This document shows, piece by piece, positions 8,296 through 17,006 of a stretch of DNA of 22,272 bases. The notes under the pieces are model-generated. The model saw only the letters and a list, made by a program, of their open reading frames with translations. It was not told the DNA's origin and ran no database searches. The position numbers were made by a program, and so were the translations under genes. Positions within the stretch are counted from its first letter, which is position 1; the number at the start of each line of letters is the position of its first letter. The stretch covers positions 1 through 22,272 of the IMG/VR virus record IMGVR_UViG_3300046812_000468; one strand, written 5' to 3'. The DNA is from a virus.

Positions 8296-11200
8296 ATGGG
8301 CGGGAAAACTCAGCAATCCAGTCAGCAAGTTTCGATCCCGCCCGAGGTGCTCGCTCGATATAATAGCGTCAATGCGCAAGCTCAGCAGACCGCACAGACG
8401 CCTTTCCAGCAATATTCGAGCGATCCAAACGCTTTTGTCTCGCCGATGACAACAGCCCAGAATTTTGGTCTCCAGCAGACTGCCAACTACGCCAATGCCG
8501 CGCAGCCGGGCATTCAGGCTGGCATGGATATGACGCAAGCCGCCTCCGGCGCCGCCAATCCGGGCGATTTGGGCGCGGATCAGATCAACAAATACATGTC
8601 GCCTTACACATCGAACGTCACCAATCAGATGACGGCTCTGATGAACCAGCAGAACCAGCAGGCGCAATCCGGCCAGATGGGCAACGCCATGAAGAGCGGC
8701 GCCTTTGGCGGCGATCGCGCTGGCATAGCGGCGGCGAACCTCGGCGGGCAGCAGGCGCTGGCCTATGGCAACGCCATGGCTCCGGTCCTCCAGCAGGGCT
8801 ACAACACGGCGTTGCAGACCGCGCAGGGCCAGCAGGCGATCGGTCTGCAGGCCCAGCAAGCCAATCTGGCGCGCATGATGCAAGGCGGCCAGCAGATGGC
8901 CGGTTTGGGCACCGCTGGACAGACAGCGGGGCTCGCTGGGGCGCAAGCGATGATGGGCGCCGGGCAGGTGCAGCAGCAGACCCAGCAGGCCGGTCTCACG
9001 GCCCTCTACAACCAATTCCTGCAGCAGCAGTCCTATCCGTTCCAAGTCTCGCAATTCCTCGCGAACATTGCGGAAGGCACCGGCGCGCTGTCCGGCCAGA
9101 CCACGTCGACCACACAGCCCTCGAGCTTCTTCTCCGATCGACGGCTCAAAGAAAACGTCAAGCGCATCGGCACCGCCAAAAACGGCCTGCCGATCCACAG
9201 CTTCAATTACAAGGATGATCCGGACAAACTCACCCGGCTGGGCTTTATGGCCGATGAAGTGGAGCACAAGCACCCGGATGCGGTCGGCCTTGCGGGCGGC
9301 TATAAGACGGTCGATTACGGCCGCGCTGTCCGCTCCAGCGGCGGCGGCGTGGTGACCGACTTCGATCAAGGCCGGGCCTACGGCCGCGGCGGCTATGAAG
9401 ATGGCGGCCTCGCCAGTCCATACAATCCTTGGAATCAAATTGTCACTAGAGAGGCTCAGCTTGAAAGCGGTGCTGGTTTGGCGGGCGCGCCGAGCAATGA
9501 TCCATACACTTCGGCCAATCGTCACGTGCCCAAACAATCGGCGAGCGGGCCGCAGCAGCGCAGGCTGACGCCCGGCCAGATGCCTCCACAACAAAAGACC
9601 GGTTTGCAGACAGCAGGCGATCTTTTGCAGAAAGGGGTCTCTGGTTACAAAGACATCAAGGGCATGGCTGGTGACGCCAAGGACATGTATCACGACATGA
9701 CCGGCGGGGCTAAACCAGCTGCTCCGGAGACTACAACCCAAGCTCCAGCTGCGCCAGCGGCTCCAGCTGCGCCAGCAGCATCAACTCCAGCTGCAAAAAA
9801 TCCGGCCGTGGGTTCGGGGGGCAATTATTTCAGCATTTCTGAAGCAGAACCGGCTGCAGTAAATCCAACGGCGCCAGCGACAAACGTAGCTGAGCTGCTT
9901 CCGACCGATGGAGCTTCTGAAGGTCTGGGCGCTGCGGCCAGTGCTGTTTCCGATGTGATGCAAACTGCGCGCGGCGGGCGTATCGGTCGCGATATGGGCG
10001 GCGGTTTGCTGCCGCTCAATGCGCCCAGCGGCGTCAATATGCAGCCGAGCCCTGCGGTGATGGATGCGAGGATGCGGCAGAACACAGCGCCAACATGGAG
10101 CGGTCCTTTTGCGCGTGGCGGTCTGGCCGATGGCGGCCAGCCGGTTCTCGGGGCGCCTGCTGCAGGCGTGCCTGACGTCGTCGCGCCGACAGAGGCTTAC
10201 AAGCAGGGTCTGGGCGAGGCGCAAGCGGCGCAGGCGCACGCCAACGAAATGCAAGCGCAGATGCACGCCACCGAAGCGGCAGATCCTTTCAAGTATTCGC
10301 CCGACCTGTCTCCTTTCGGCGAGACGCTTCTCGGGGCGGGCGCGATGCAGAATGCGCAGGCGTTTGGCGGCATGGGCAAATACAGCCCGACTTACAGCAA
10401 CCAGCTTTTTGCGCGCGGCGGCCTTGCCGATGGCGGCGACGTCATCCCGGGTGAAAGTAGCGGCAGCGGCGGTCTCGACATTCCCGATGATAAAAGCTGG
10501 CAGCAGGACAAAGCCGAGCAGAAGTCGATGGAGCCCGCGCCGCAAAAAAGTGGCGGCGACAGCGGCGGCGGCGGGCTTGGAGCAATCGTTGGTCTAGCGA
10601 CCAAGATCCTCCCCATGTTTGCGCTTAACAGGGGCGGCTTTGCCGAAGGCGGCGGCGACCCCGATGTGGCCGCTGTCGGCAATGCAGATCTGCCGGGAAC
10701 GCGCGAAGATGCAGAGGCAAAAGCCATAGAGGACAGGAAAACCTTCGGCGACTTGCCGCATGAGGAACCGAAGAATTTGAGCCTTGGCGACATGCCGACA
10801 TCATTTGCGCGCGCAAAAGACGCCGGAGACGACCAGCCCGTGGCCGATCGGAATATGGCTCCGCCTGATTTTACGGCCAAAGCCCCAGTCCCCAGCGGCC
10901 CGCCGAAGCCGTTTGACGAATACACGCCGACCGCTGGTCTGGCTGGCGCGCAAGATAGCTCGGCCAATCGAGGCATGGCTCCGGCTGGCTTCACGCCCAA
11001 TGATCGCAGCGTGACTGACGTGAGTCCATTTACCGGGCCATCAGTTGGTGCAGCGCAAGATCGGTTTGAGGCGGGCTTGGATAAGCCTCGCGCCCAGATG
11101 CCGGGGCTCAATCCGCAAACCGCCATCAAGGCGCTCAATGCCGAAGACATGGCCGACATGTCGCCACCAAAATCGACCATGCGCGTGCTGCCTGAAACTG

Positions 11201-11892
11201 CGCCATCGCCGCCGCCGACCGCGGGCGGAAAGTTGCCGCTGCCGCCTGTAATGACCGCGGCTGCTCCCACTACAGCTCATGGCGACAATCAGGTGCGCGC
11301 CTATGCGCCGAAGCAGCCCTCGGCCGCCGATGCGCCAGCGTCACAGGCGATACAGCCGCATCTGGTGCGTACTGTTCCGGTGCAGCGGCCTGCAGTTCCG
11401 CCGCCGCCGATTCAGCAATATCAGAGCAGTCCGGGCATACCGATGAAGCGCAACGTGCATCCCAATTCGCCTGCGACGATTCACAGTTACGATGGCTGGC
11501 AGCCGCCGACCGTTGGACAGGTGTTCCAGCGCGCCGGTGAAATCGCTCGCCAGTACGGCATAAACCCGACTCTCTTTCAGCGCATGATCCAAGAGGAAAG
11601 CGGCGGCCTGATCGACAACATGGGCGACAACAAGTCTTCGTTCGGCCTGATCCAAGCGCACTTTGGTGGCATGAATCCCAGAATGCCGCACTCGGGCATG
11701 GGCGATGACATGCGTCGAGCTGGCATCAATGTTTTCAATCCGAAGACGTGGGAGGATCAGCTCAAGTTTGCGGCCAATCACATTGCGCGCAATGGATCCA
11801 AAGGATGGGCCGCATGGACGACCACCATGAGGAAATTGGGCTATAATTACGCTTCGGGCGGTCTCGTGCCGCGCAAGACTGAAGAGGTTTGA
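8296..11892 (+). CDS. Large ejection protein: internal S74 domain and C-terminal lytic transglycosylase
   Basis: 1198 residues. Residues 1-280 are Gln/Ala-rich and helical (many QQ and AQQ), the kind of sequence that can form helical bundles. Residues 281-350 carry an S74-like segment, SDRRLKENVKRIG with GFMADEVEHKHP and DAVGLAGGYKTVDYG. A long Pro/Ala/Gly linker follows, with repeated RGG-x-x-x-GG motifs. The C-terminus from about residue 1071 is a soluble lytic transglycosylase domain: QEESGG with catalytic Glu near 1101, then SSFGLIQ and a Trp-rich end (GSKGWAAWTT). The role is inferred by analogy with T7 gp16: leaving the capsid and opening a path through the peptidoglycan for DNA entry. 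An internal S74 domain is unlike the usual terminal placement. Confidence 0.8.
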   Translation: MGGKTQQSSQQVSIPPEVLARYNSVNAQAQQTAQTPFQQYSSDPNAFVSPMTTAQNFGLQQTANYANAAQPGIQAGMDMTQAASGAANPGDLGADQINKYMSPYTSNVTNQMTALMNQQNQQAQSGQMGNAMKSGAFGGDRAGIAAANLGGQQALAYGNAMAPVLQQGYNTALQTAQGQQAIGLQAQQANLARMMQGGQQMAGLGTAGQTAGLAGAQAMMGAGQVQQQTQQAGLTALYNQFLQQQSYPFQVSQFLANIAEGTGALSGQTTSTTQPSSFFSDRRLKENVKRIGTAKNGLPIHSFNYKDDPDKLTRLGFMADEVEHKHPDAVGLAGGYKTVDYGRAVRSSGGGVVTDFDQGRAYGRGGYEDGGLASPYNPWNQIVTREAQLESGAGLAGAPSNDPYTSANRHVPKQSASGPQQRRLTPGQMPPQQKTGLQTAGDLLQKGVSGYKDIKGMAGDAKDMYHDMTGGAKPAAPETTTQAPAAPAAPAAPAASTPAAKNPAVGSGGNYFSISEAEPAAVNPTAPATNVAELLPTDGASEGLGAAASAVSDVMQTARGGRIGRDMGGGLLPLNAPSGVNMQPSPAVMDARMRQNTAPTWSGPFARGGLADGGQPVLGAPAAGVPDVVAPTEAYKQGLGEAQAAQAHANEMQAQMHATEAADPFKYSPDLSPFGETLLGAGAMQNAQAFGGMGKYSPTYSNQLFARGGLADGGDVIPGESSGSGGLDIPDDKSWQQDKAEQKSMEPAPQKSGGDSGGGGLGAIVGLATKILPMFALNRGGFAEGGGDPDVAAVGNADLPGTREDAEAKAIEDRKTFGDLPHEEPKNLSLGDMPTSFARAKDAGDDQPVADRNMAPPDFTAKAPVPSGPPKPFDEYTPTAGLAGAQDSSANRGMAPAGFTPNDRSVTDVSPFTGPSVGAAQDRFEAGLDKPRAQMPGLNPQTAIKALNAEDMADMSPPKSTMRVLPETAPSPPPTAGGKLPLPPVMTAAAPTTAHGDNQVRAYAPKQPSAADAPASQAIQPHLVRTVPVQRPAVPPPPIQQYQSSPGIPMKRNVHPNSPATIHSYDGWQPPTVGQVFQRAGEIARQYGINPTLFQRMIQEESGGLIDNMGDNKSSFGLIQAHFGGMNPRMPHSGMGDDMRRAGINVFNPKTWEDQLKFAANHIARNGSKGWAAWTTTMRKLGYNYASGGLVPRKTEEV
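9385..11866 (+). repeat. Repeated RGG-x-A/E-D/E-GG short motif in the ejection protein
   Basis: Within the 1198-residue protein the motif appears as GRGGYEDGG (about 9385), ARGGRIGRDMGGG (about 9967), ARGGLADGG (10111), ARGGLADGG again (10411, exactly 300 bases later), NRGGFAEGG (about 10627), and a weaker ASGGL at the end. The two ARGGLADGG copies use different synonymous codons for Arg, Gly and Leu, so similarity is held at protein level. Related forms occur in the 226-residue protein (HAEGGKTG) and near the end of the 747-residue protein (HARGGKVGG). The purpose is unknown. Confidence 0.65.
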
Positions 11893-11894
11893 CG

Positions 11895-13589
11895 ATGGCC
11901 GACGCTCCTGCTCCCGCCCTCGACAACAGCACGGTGTTTGCGCCGCCAACGGACGCTGGAGGCGACACGCTGCTTTCCAACGCCATGAAATTTACCGCAC
12001 CGGCCGATGCGGGGCCTGCCGCCGTGCGCTCCGCTCGTTCAGCGCCTGCCACGGATCCAAACACATATCCGACCACCGCCAAATACAGCGACACCTATTC
12101 CGGCGGCAAAGGCCCAGACGAGACGACCAACCAAGCTTTGAAAGTGGCCAACGCCGCGACCGAAGGCGGTCCAAATTGGATGGACAAGCATCGGAGCATT
12201 GTCATCCCCCTCCTGTCAGGATTGGGCGCGATGGCCTCATCTGACAGCCGCTACCTTGGCTCGGCGGTCCTTCAGGGGCTTGGAGCTGGCGCTCAAGCCT
12301 ATGGCAAGGAGCGTGACGAAGAAATGGGGCTCGCGCAGCACGCCCTCAAAACTGGCGAGCAGGGGACCATCATTGGCCAGAACCAGCAGCAGATCAAAGA
12401 GAGTCAGGCTCGTGAGGCGGGCGAGCGCGCGTCCAACTGGCAGCGCGGCACTATCACGCAAAACTGGGCGGGCACGCCTTTCACCGCTCACATCTGGGAC
12501 ACGCCAGAGGGACCGATGGTCGTGAAAGACGTGGATGCGGATGATTTCCGCAAAATGTACCCCAAAGCTGCTTGGCGCGACCCCAACACGCCCGGCGCCA
12601 TCAATGCTCCGCAGTGGAATAACCCCAGCGTGAAAACTGGAGCTGCAGCGCCGGTCGTGAAAGACGATAGTGGTGCTCCGGTTGTGAAACCCGAAGTTGA
12701 AGCGCCGGTCGTGAAAGACTCTAGCGGCAATCCGGTCGTGCGGAGCGGCGCGCGCACTGCAGACGTCACCAAACCGACCCCCGGGCAGCTGCCGCCGGGT
12801 GTTCTCTATCCGCAGGAGGCGCTTGATAAAGACCGCACTGAGCAGGCGTTCAGCCCGCGAAACAGTTCTACGGCTGCGGCTTCTAAAGAGTTGAGGACTC
12901 AAGCGCAGGTTGATTCCAACGTGACGAAGGAATCGGACAGCCGCCTGAAATCGTATGCTGCAAAGGTTGCTGACTCGATTTTCAAAAAGCAAGGCGGCAC
13001 TGGAGCGAGCACCATTGAACCGTTGTGGGGCGCTTATGTGACGGCGCTCAAGGCGGCTGGTTTTACGGGGGATGTTATTAAATACACCGATGCTGAATCT
13101 GCGCGGGAATTTATGGCCAAAAACCAAGCAACCTTGTCTGGCATAGCTGCAAATTCTGTCGGGCAAAAGTCAAATGCCGCGCGTGAAGCTTTGGCTATTG
13201 CACTGCCCAATCTCGACATGCAGCCCGATGTCCGGGCCGATATGATGGCGGGGCTGATAACAGACCAGCAGCGCGTTAAAGACATTCATGCGGCTTATGA
13301 TTATTCGGACGCCAAGGTGCCGAGCAACAGCCGCACCTACCAGCACGTCGTCGACAATTACGACAAAGCCAACGGAGACCGCAATATTGCGGCCAAGCAC
13401 CAAATATCTGCTTTGCTGCAGGCCGATAACGATTTTGCCACGCGAGCGTTCAGGGGCGAATTTACGGCGGATCAGATCGAGCGTCACCTATCGGGTAACG
13501 GTGACCCGAGGAGAGCCTTTCCCGGTTATGATCCCAGCTTGCAAATTTCGCGCTTCTTCCCGCACAAAGTCCCGAAGCCGAAAACCTAA
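11895..13589 (+). CDS. Putative internal virion / ejection protein
   Basis: 564 residues from the ATG with AGAGG upstream; an in-frame TTG two codons earlier is less likely. It is Ala/Gly/Pro rich, with an unstructured N-terminal 90 residues, a Gly-rich hydrophobic patch (IVIPLLSGLGAMASS and GSAVLQGLGAGAQA near 100-135), a charged Gln/Glu/Arg helix (residues about 140-180), a Val/Lys/Pro-rich tandem repeat and a helical C-terminal half. There is no signal peptide and no catalytic motif I recognise. Its size and place between two other large proteins, directly after the transglycosylase protein, suggest an ejection-channel component comparable to T7 gp15/gp14. The family is not identified. Confidence 0.65.
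   Translation: MADAPAPALDNSTVFAPPTDAGGDTLLSNAMKFTAPADAGPAAVRSARSAPATDPNTYPTTAKYSDTYSGGKGPDETTNQALKVANAATEGGPNWMDKHRSIVIPLLSGLGAMASSDSRYLGSAVLQGLGAGAQAYGKERDEEMGLAQHALKTGEQGTIIGQNQQQIKESQAREAGERASNWQRGTITQNWAGTPFTAHIWDTPEGPMVVKDVDADDFRKMYPKAAWRDPNTPGAINAPQWNNPSVKTGAAAPVVKDDSGAPVVKPEVEAPVVKDSSGNPVVRSGARTADVTKPTPGQLPPGVLYPQEALDKDRTEQAFSPRNSSTAAASKELRTQAQVDSNVTKESDSRLKSYAAKVADSIFKKQGGTGASTIEPLWGAYVTALKAAGFTGDVIKYTDAESAREFMAKNQATLSGIAANSVGQKSNAAREALAIALPNLDMQPDVRADMMAGLITDQQRVKDIHAAYDYSDAKVPSNSRTYQHVVDNYDKANGDRNIAAKHQISALLQADNDFATRAFRGEFTADQIERHLSGNGDPRRAFPGYDPSLQISRFFPHKVPKPKT
12648..12740 (+). repeat. Tandem APVVKD repeat, 51-base period
   Basis: The string gcgccggtcgtgaaaga occurs at 12648 and again at 12699, in frame. 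It encodes APVVKDDSGAPVVK followed by APVVKDSSGNPVV. A half-unit copy (GAPVVKP, GNPVVRS) lies inside each. It is a recent small in-frame duplication in an unstructured linker of the 564-residue protein. Confidence 0.85.
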
Positions 13590-13604
13590 GAGTCGGAGTG
13601 AACC

Positions 13605-15848
13605 ATGGCTGCGACTGTTGTTGATAACGGAGATGGGCCAGAGCCCGTATATGATTTCAGCAAGGCGGCGCCGGGCGCATCGACGGCTGCTCCAGCAGCT
13701 GGCTCGGGTGAGGCACCGGCGGAGCCTGTCTATGATTTTTCTAAAGCCAAAACTACTCTGGCGTTGCCGGGAGTGAGTGAACCGGTCGACGATCGACCGA
13801 CCACAAGCGACGCTTATAAGCCGATCTATCCGGTGAGGCCCAATGAGCCGTGGAACGAGGTGCTGGCCAGCGCACCCGCCAACATACCCAGCAGCGCCGC
13901 AAGGGTGGTGGCGGGCACTCGCAATGGCGTGGTCGATACTCTTGCCGCGGGGAACCCGGTCGGCGATATGGTGGGCGCCTATAGCGGCAGCAAAGAATCA
14001 GCGTCGCGGCTCGCCAATAATCCGCTCGTGCGCGGCGCGGGCACCATAGCCGCCGCTTATCAAAACCCCGGCAGCGTCATCGAAGGCGCGAAAAAGGCGG
14101 CCACTGACTTTGGCCATAAATGGTTCACCAGCGAGGGCTGGAAGAAAAACATCGGCGAAAACATGGTGGAGACGGGGCTCGACCTTGCGCCGCTCGGCGG
14201 CGCGGCTTTGCGCGGCGTGCGCGGAGCTGCGGCGATGCGCGGGGCTGAGTTGGCCAACGATTCGCGATTTGCTTCGACGCTTTCCACGGCCTTGCCCGGC
14301 ATTTCTCCGGCTGATCTGACTCCTGCGCATCTCGATGCGATCGCCAGAAACATCAACGTAAAAGGCTTCACACCTGCCGCCGTGCGCGAGGCAGTCATGC
14401 AGCAATCTACCGGCGTGTCGCCGCCTCGAGGCGCGGCCACTGGTCATGCGCCTGTTGAAGGCGCTGAAAAATCAGCGGAGACCCGGTCGTCCGCTGGGGC
14501 CGCTGCAGCAGGCAACCGGCTGCAAGGCATGGCTGGTCCGGCGTGGCAGCCTACCGATCTTGGACAGGCATGGCATGACGCCCGGACTGCAGCCAAAACA
14601 AACACCAGAACGGATTATGAGGCTTGGAGAAATCAGCCGGGCGAATTTCATCCTGACGCGGCCAACGAACTTAGCGAAGCGGCGCAGCAAGGCGCGGAAG
14701 GCGCGCACCGGCACTTCGGCGACATGGATTATGCGCGCAATAATCCGGCGACAGCCACAACACAGAGGGCGCTCGACGATTTCCACAACCAGCTGGCCAA
14801 TCCGCTAAACGGACATTTCGATCTGCAGCATATCGATGATGCACGTCAACAACTTCGCAAATCGACGAAGGGAGAGAGCCCTGCTGACAGGCGCGTTGTC
14901 GAGGCGGCCATCACCGGCATGGACAATAAACTTGGGCAGGTCGTCAGCGACCCCACGCTGTTCAATAACAGCGCCAACGGCCCTGCAATTCACCAGCAGC
15001 TGCTGGACGCACGCTCATCTCACACTCATTACCAGACACATTATGGTCCTGATGCTTCGCCAGCAGTTGGAAGGGCAAACGGGTTTCTGGACGCCAGCAC
15101 TGGACCTGATTTGCATGGAGCTGGCACAGCACTAGAAAGCGCGCTTATCAATCCACGCACGGGCCCCGGGGTCTACAATCACATGGCGTCTGCAGGCATG
15201 GCGCCCACAGTGGATCAATATTTGCGTGATTCATTGTTGCGCGGCAATTCAGCCAAAGTTGACGCCATGTTGGCTTCGCCGGTGGGTCAGCACGTTTTCA
15301 GCCCCGAGGAGCAATCACAAATTCGCGTGACCAATGCCAGCCGCAAAGCATTTGAAGCGGAGCATGGAGAACCTGCGCCCTCTACGGTGGGGGAAAAAAT
15401 TGGAAGCATAGCCAAGCCCGCCATTATTGGTGGACTTACGGGTGCGGCGACTCACTATTTTTCTGGCAATCCGCTTATGGCAGCAGGCGCCGGTCTGCTC
15501 ACCGGCGGAGGTGATATTCTCTACAACCGCATGGGTAGCGCGGCGAGAAGGGAGTTGCGCGGCGCGCCTGCCTCTTTTGGTTACGGCGCCGGTAATGCTG
15601 CGCAGTTTGGGGCTGATGTTGGGACAGCTGCGGATCTGGCCAGAAGCCAAGAGGAGCATCGCGGACCGCCTTTCCGGCCGACGCATGCTCGAGGCGGCAA
15701 AGTGGGCGGCCACCAGCATCTGGTCGATCGCTTGTTCACTCATGTTGAGAGAGCAAAAAAGGCGGAGAAGGGCCGCACTTCGGTCCTCCTCCACCAGCCA
15801 GATGAACACATAGCTAAGGCGTTGAACGCCGCGCAGGCGGCTATTTAA
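13605..15848 (+). CDS. Putative internal virion / ejection protein with duplicated YDFSKA motif
   Basis: 747 residues; a GGAG site before the ATG and a 15-base gap from the previous stop. The N-terminus has EPVYDFSKA twice (about residues 13-21 and 40-48) with different codons, a motif I have seen at the start of other phage ejection proteins. A helical Ala-rich body follows, then a glycine-zipper-like hydrophobic segment near residues 598-640 (IAKPAIIGGLTGAATHYF, MAAGAGLLTGGGDILYN) that could insert in a membrane. The C-terminus has HARGGKVGG and HQHLVDRLFTHVERAKKAEK with a final DEHIAKALNAAQAAI, a helical end. It is inferred to be the third member of the ejection set. No enzyme motif is recognised. 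Confidence 0.65.
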   Translation: MAATVVDNGDGPEPVYDFSKAAPGASTAAPAAGSGEAPAEPVYDFSKAKTTLALPGVSEPVDDRPTTSDAYKPIYPVRPNEPWNEVLASAPANIPSSAARVVAGTRNGVVDTLAAGNPVGDMVGAYSGSKESASRLANNPLVRGAGTIAAAYQNPGSVIEGAKKAATDFGHKWFTSEGWKKNIGENMVETGLDLAPLGGAALRGVRGAAAMRGAELANDSRFASTLSTALPGISPADLTPAHLDAIARNINVKGFTPAAVREAVMQQSTGVSPPRGAATGHAPVEGAEKSAETRSSAGAAAAGNRLQGMAGPAWQPTDLGQAWHDARTAAKTNTRTDYEAWRNQPGEFHPDAANELSEAAQQGAEGAHRHFGDMDYARNNPATATTQRALDDFHNQLANPLNGHFDLQHIDDARQQLRKSTKGESPADRRVVEAAITGMDNKLGQVVSDPTLFNNSANGPAIHQQLLDARSSHTHYQTHYGPDASPAVGRANGFLDASTGPDLHGAGTALESALINPRTGPGVYNHMASAGMAPTVDQYLRDSLLRGNSAKVDAMLASPVGQHVFSPEEQSQIRVTNASRKAFEAEHGEPAPSTVGEKIGSIAKPAIIGGLTGAATHYFSGNPLMAAGAGLLTGGGDILYNRMGSAARRELRGAPASFGYGAGNAAQFGADVGTAADLARSQEEHRGPPFRPTHARGGKVGGHQHLVDRLFTHVERAKKAEKGRTSVLLHQPDEHIAKALNAAQAAI

Positions 15849-15919
15849 CGCCTCAGAAAGAGGGTCATCAGCATGGAGCCGATCCAGAATCCGAGTATGC
15901 CGAATATGACGCAGGCCAT
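15845..15919 (-). CDS. 24-residue single-pass membrane peptide on the opposite strand
   Basis: An ATG-to-TAA frame between the last ejection gene and the collar-domain gene. AAGGAG lies seven bases upstream of the ATG (15927-15932), one of the best sites in the window, and a promoter-like sequence lies just beyond. The product begins MACVIFGILGFWIG and ends in LFLRR: one hydrophobic span of about 20 residues with a basic C-terminus. Its stop overlaps the stop of the plus-strand gene by a few bases. Too short for family assignment. It could be a small membrane regulator, a toxin-like peptide or a pinholin-like peptide. Confidence 0.55.
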   Translation of the reverse strand: MACVIFGILGFWIGSMLMTLFLRR

Positions 15920-15943
15920 AATTTTTCTCCTTCTTGGAGCTGT

Positions 15944-15972
15944 AAGTTACGACATTCGTATTTGCTAGTCAA
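15944..15972 (-). promoter_or_regulatory. Promoter for the 24-residue peptide
   Basis: Read on the minus strand: -35 TTGACT, a 17-base spacer, -10-like TAACTT, then about 25 bases to the peptide's ATG. The spacer contains AAATACGAATGTC at positions 4-16, identical in sequence and position to the promoter at 21673-21701. The -10 is a weak match to the housekeeping consensus, while the -35 and spacing are good. Confidence 0.6.
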
Positions 15973-15995
15973 GTACCGCAATCTGAGGATCCGCC

Positions 15996-17006
15996 ATGGC
16001 GACCACATTCCTGCCAAACAAGCATATCGGCCAACCGGCCAATGGCGATCTGGGCTGGGATTCGCCGCTCAACACCAATTTCGCGATTATCGACGCCTGC
16101 CTCGGCTCGACGCAAAGCCTCACGCTCACGCCTGCCAAGAGTGATGTGACGCTCAATCCAACAGTGCCGCCCTACAACACCAGCGACCCGGCGCTGGCCA
16201 GCTATTTGTGCATGCGGCTCGTCATCTATGGTGCTCCGGGCAAGGCCAGCATCGTTCGCACTCCCGTTGGCGTTGCTGGCATGTGGGTAGTGATCAACGC
16301 CACGACCGATGGCCAGAACATCTATTTCGGCACTGCTTATGCAGTTGGGACTCCCGCCACTGTGCTCCTCGGCGTCAATGCAGAGGTTCTATGCTTTTCC
16401 GATGGCGTCAACACTTTCACGGTCGGCGGCGCCACCAACGTCGGCCAGCTTGCGGCGCCCGGCGATCTGAAAGCGAACGCAGGTCCGGGCTTACAGCAGG
16501 GCTGGATTTATTGCGACGGCAGGGCGGTCAGCCGCACCACTTATTCGGCGCTTTTTGCCGCCATCGGCGGCTATTATGGCGTTGGCGACGGCTCGACCAC
16601 TTTCAACGTCCCTGATCTGCGCGGGCGCGTTCTTGCCGGGTCGGATGATGGCGTAGGGCGTCTCAGTGGTTTCTCCCTCGCGGTTTCTAGTGGCAGTCAG
16701 ATATGTCAACTGACCGATCCCGGCCAGCTGCCGTACCACAATCATGGCGGCGGCGATCACGCTCACGGCGCGTCACAAGCAGGGCACCAGCATAGCGTCG
16801 GGGGAATCCTTTCTAACGCCAATCAAGCGCCCGGCGCTCAGTATGGTCCCAGCTGGCAGTTCCAAACCGTTTACACTGACTGGCAGCAGCCTGCCGTGTA
16901 TATCGGCAACAGCGGCGCCATCATAGGCGGGGCGGGCAGCAGCAATCCAGTTGCCAACATCCAGCCCACGACCGCCGTGCATTGGTTTATTTACGCTGGC
17001 GTCTAG
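15996..17006 (+). CDS. Tail fibre / adhesin with phage collar domain
   Basis: 336 residues; GAGGA upstream of the ATG. The N-terminus (LPNKHIGQPANGDLGWDSPLN) is a virion-attachment-type segment. Residues about 165-215 form a phage tail collar domain: GWIYCDGRAVSRTTYSALF, then GVGDGSTTFNVPDLRGRVLAG. The following HNHGGGDHAHG and AGHQHS are His-rich, as in metal-binding fibre trimers such as T4 gp12, where His residues coordinate ions along the trimer axis. It ends with NPVANIQPTTAVHWFIYAGV, the usual end of collar proteins. It is the second receptor-binding candidate in the window. Its stop codon shares bases with the stop of the convergent GcrA-like gene. Confidence 0.82.
   Translation: MATTFLPNKHIGQPANGDLGWDSPLNTNFAIIDACLGSTQSLTLTPAKSDVTLNPTVPPYNTSDPALASYLCMRLVIYGAPGKASIVRTPVGVAGMWVVINATTDGQNIYFGTAYAVGTPATVLLGVNAEVLCFSDGVNTFTVGGATNVGQLAAPGDLKANAGPGLQQGWIYCDGRAVSRTTYSALFAAIGGYYGVGDGSTTFNVPDLRGRVLAGSDDGVGRLSGFSLAVSSGSQICQLTDPGQLPYHNHGGGDHAHGASQAGHQHSVGGILSNANQAPGAQYGPSWQFQTVYTDWQQPAVYIGNSGAIIGGAGSSNPVANIQPTTAVHWFIYAGV

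Noticed and set aside
8248-9741. 497-codon open frame on the minus strand
   Set aside because: It lies fully opposite the ejection gene with clear domains, has no recognisable protein features, and long antisense frames are expected in GC-rich coding DNA. The same holds for the antisense frames at 10392-11270, 9781-10545 and 12237-13166.
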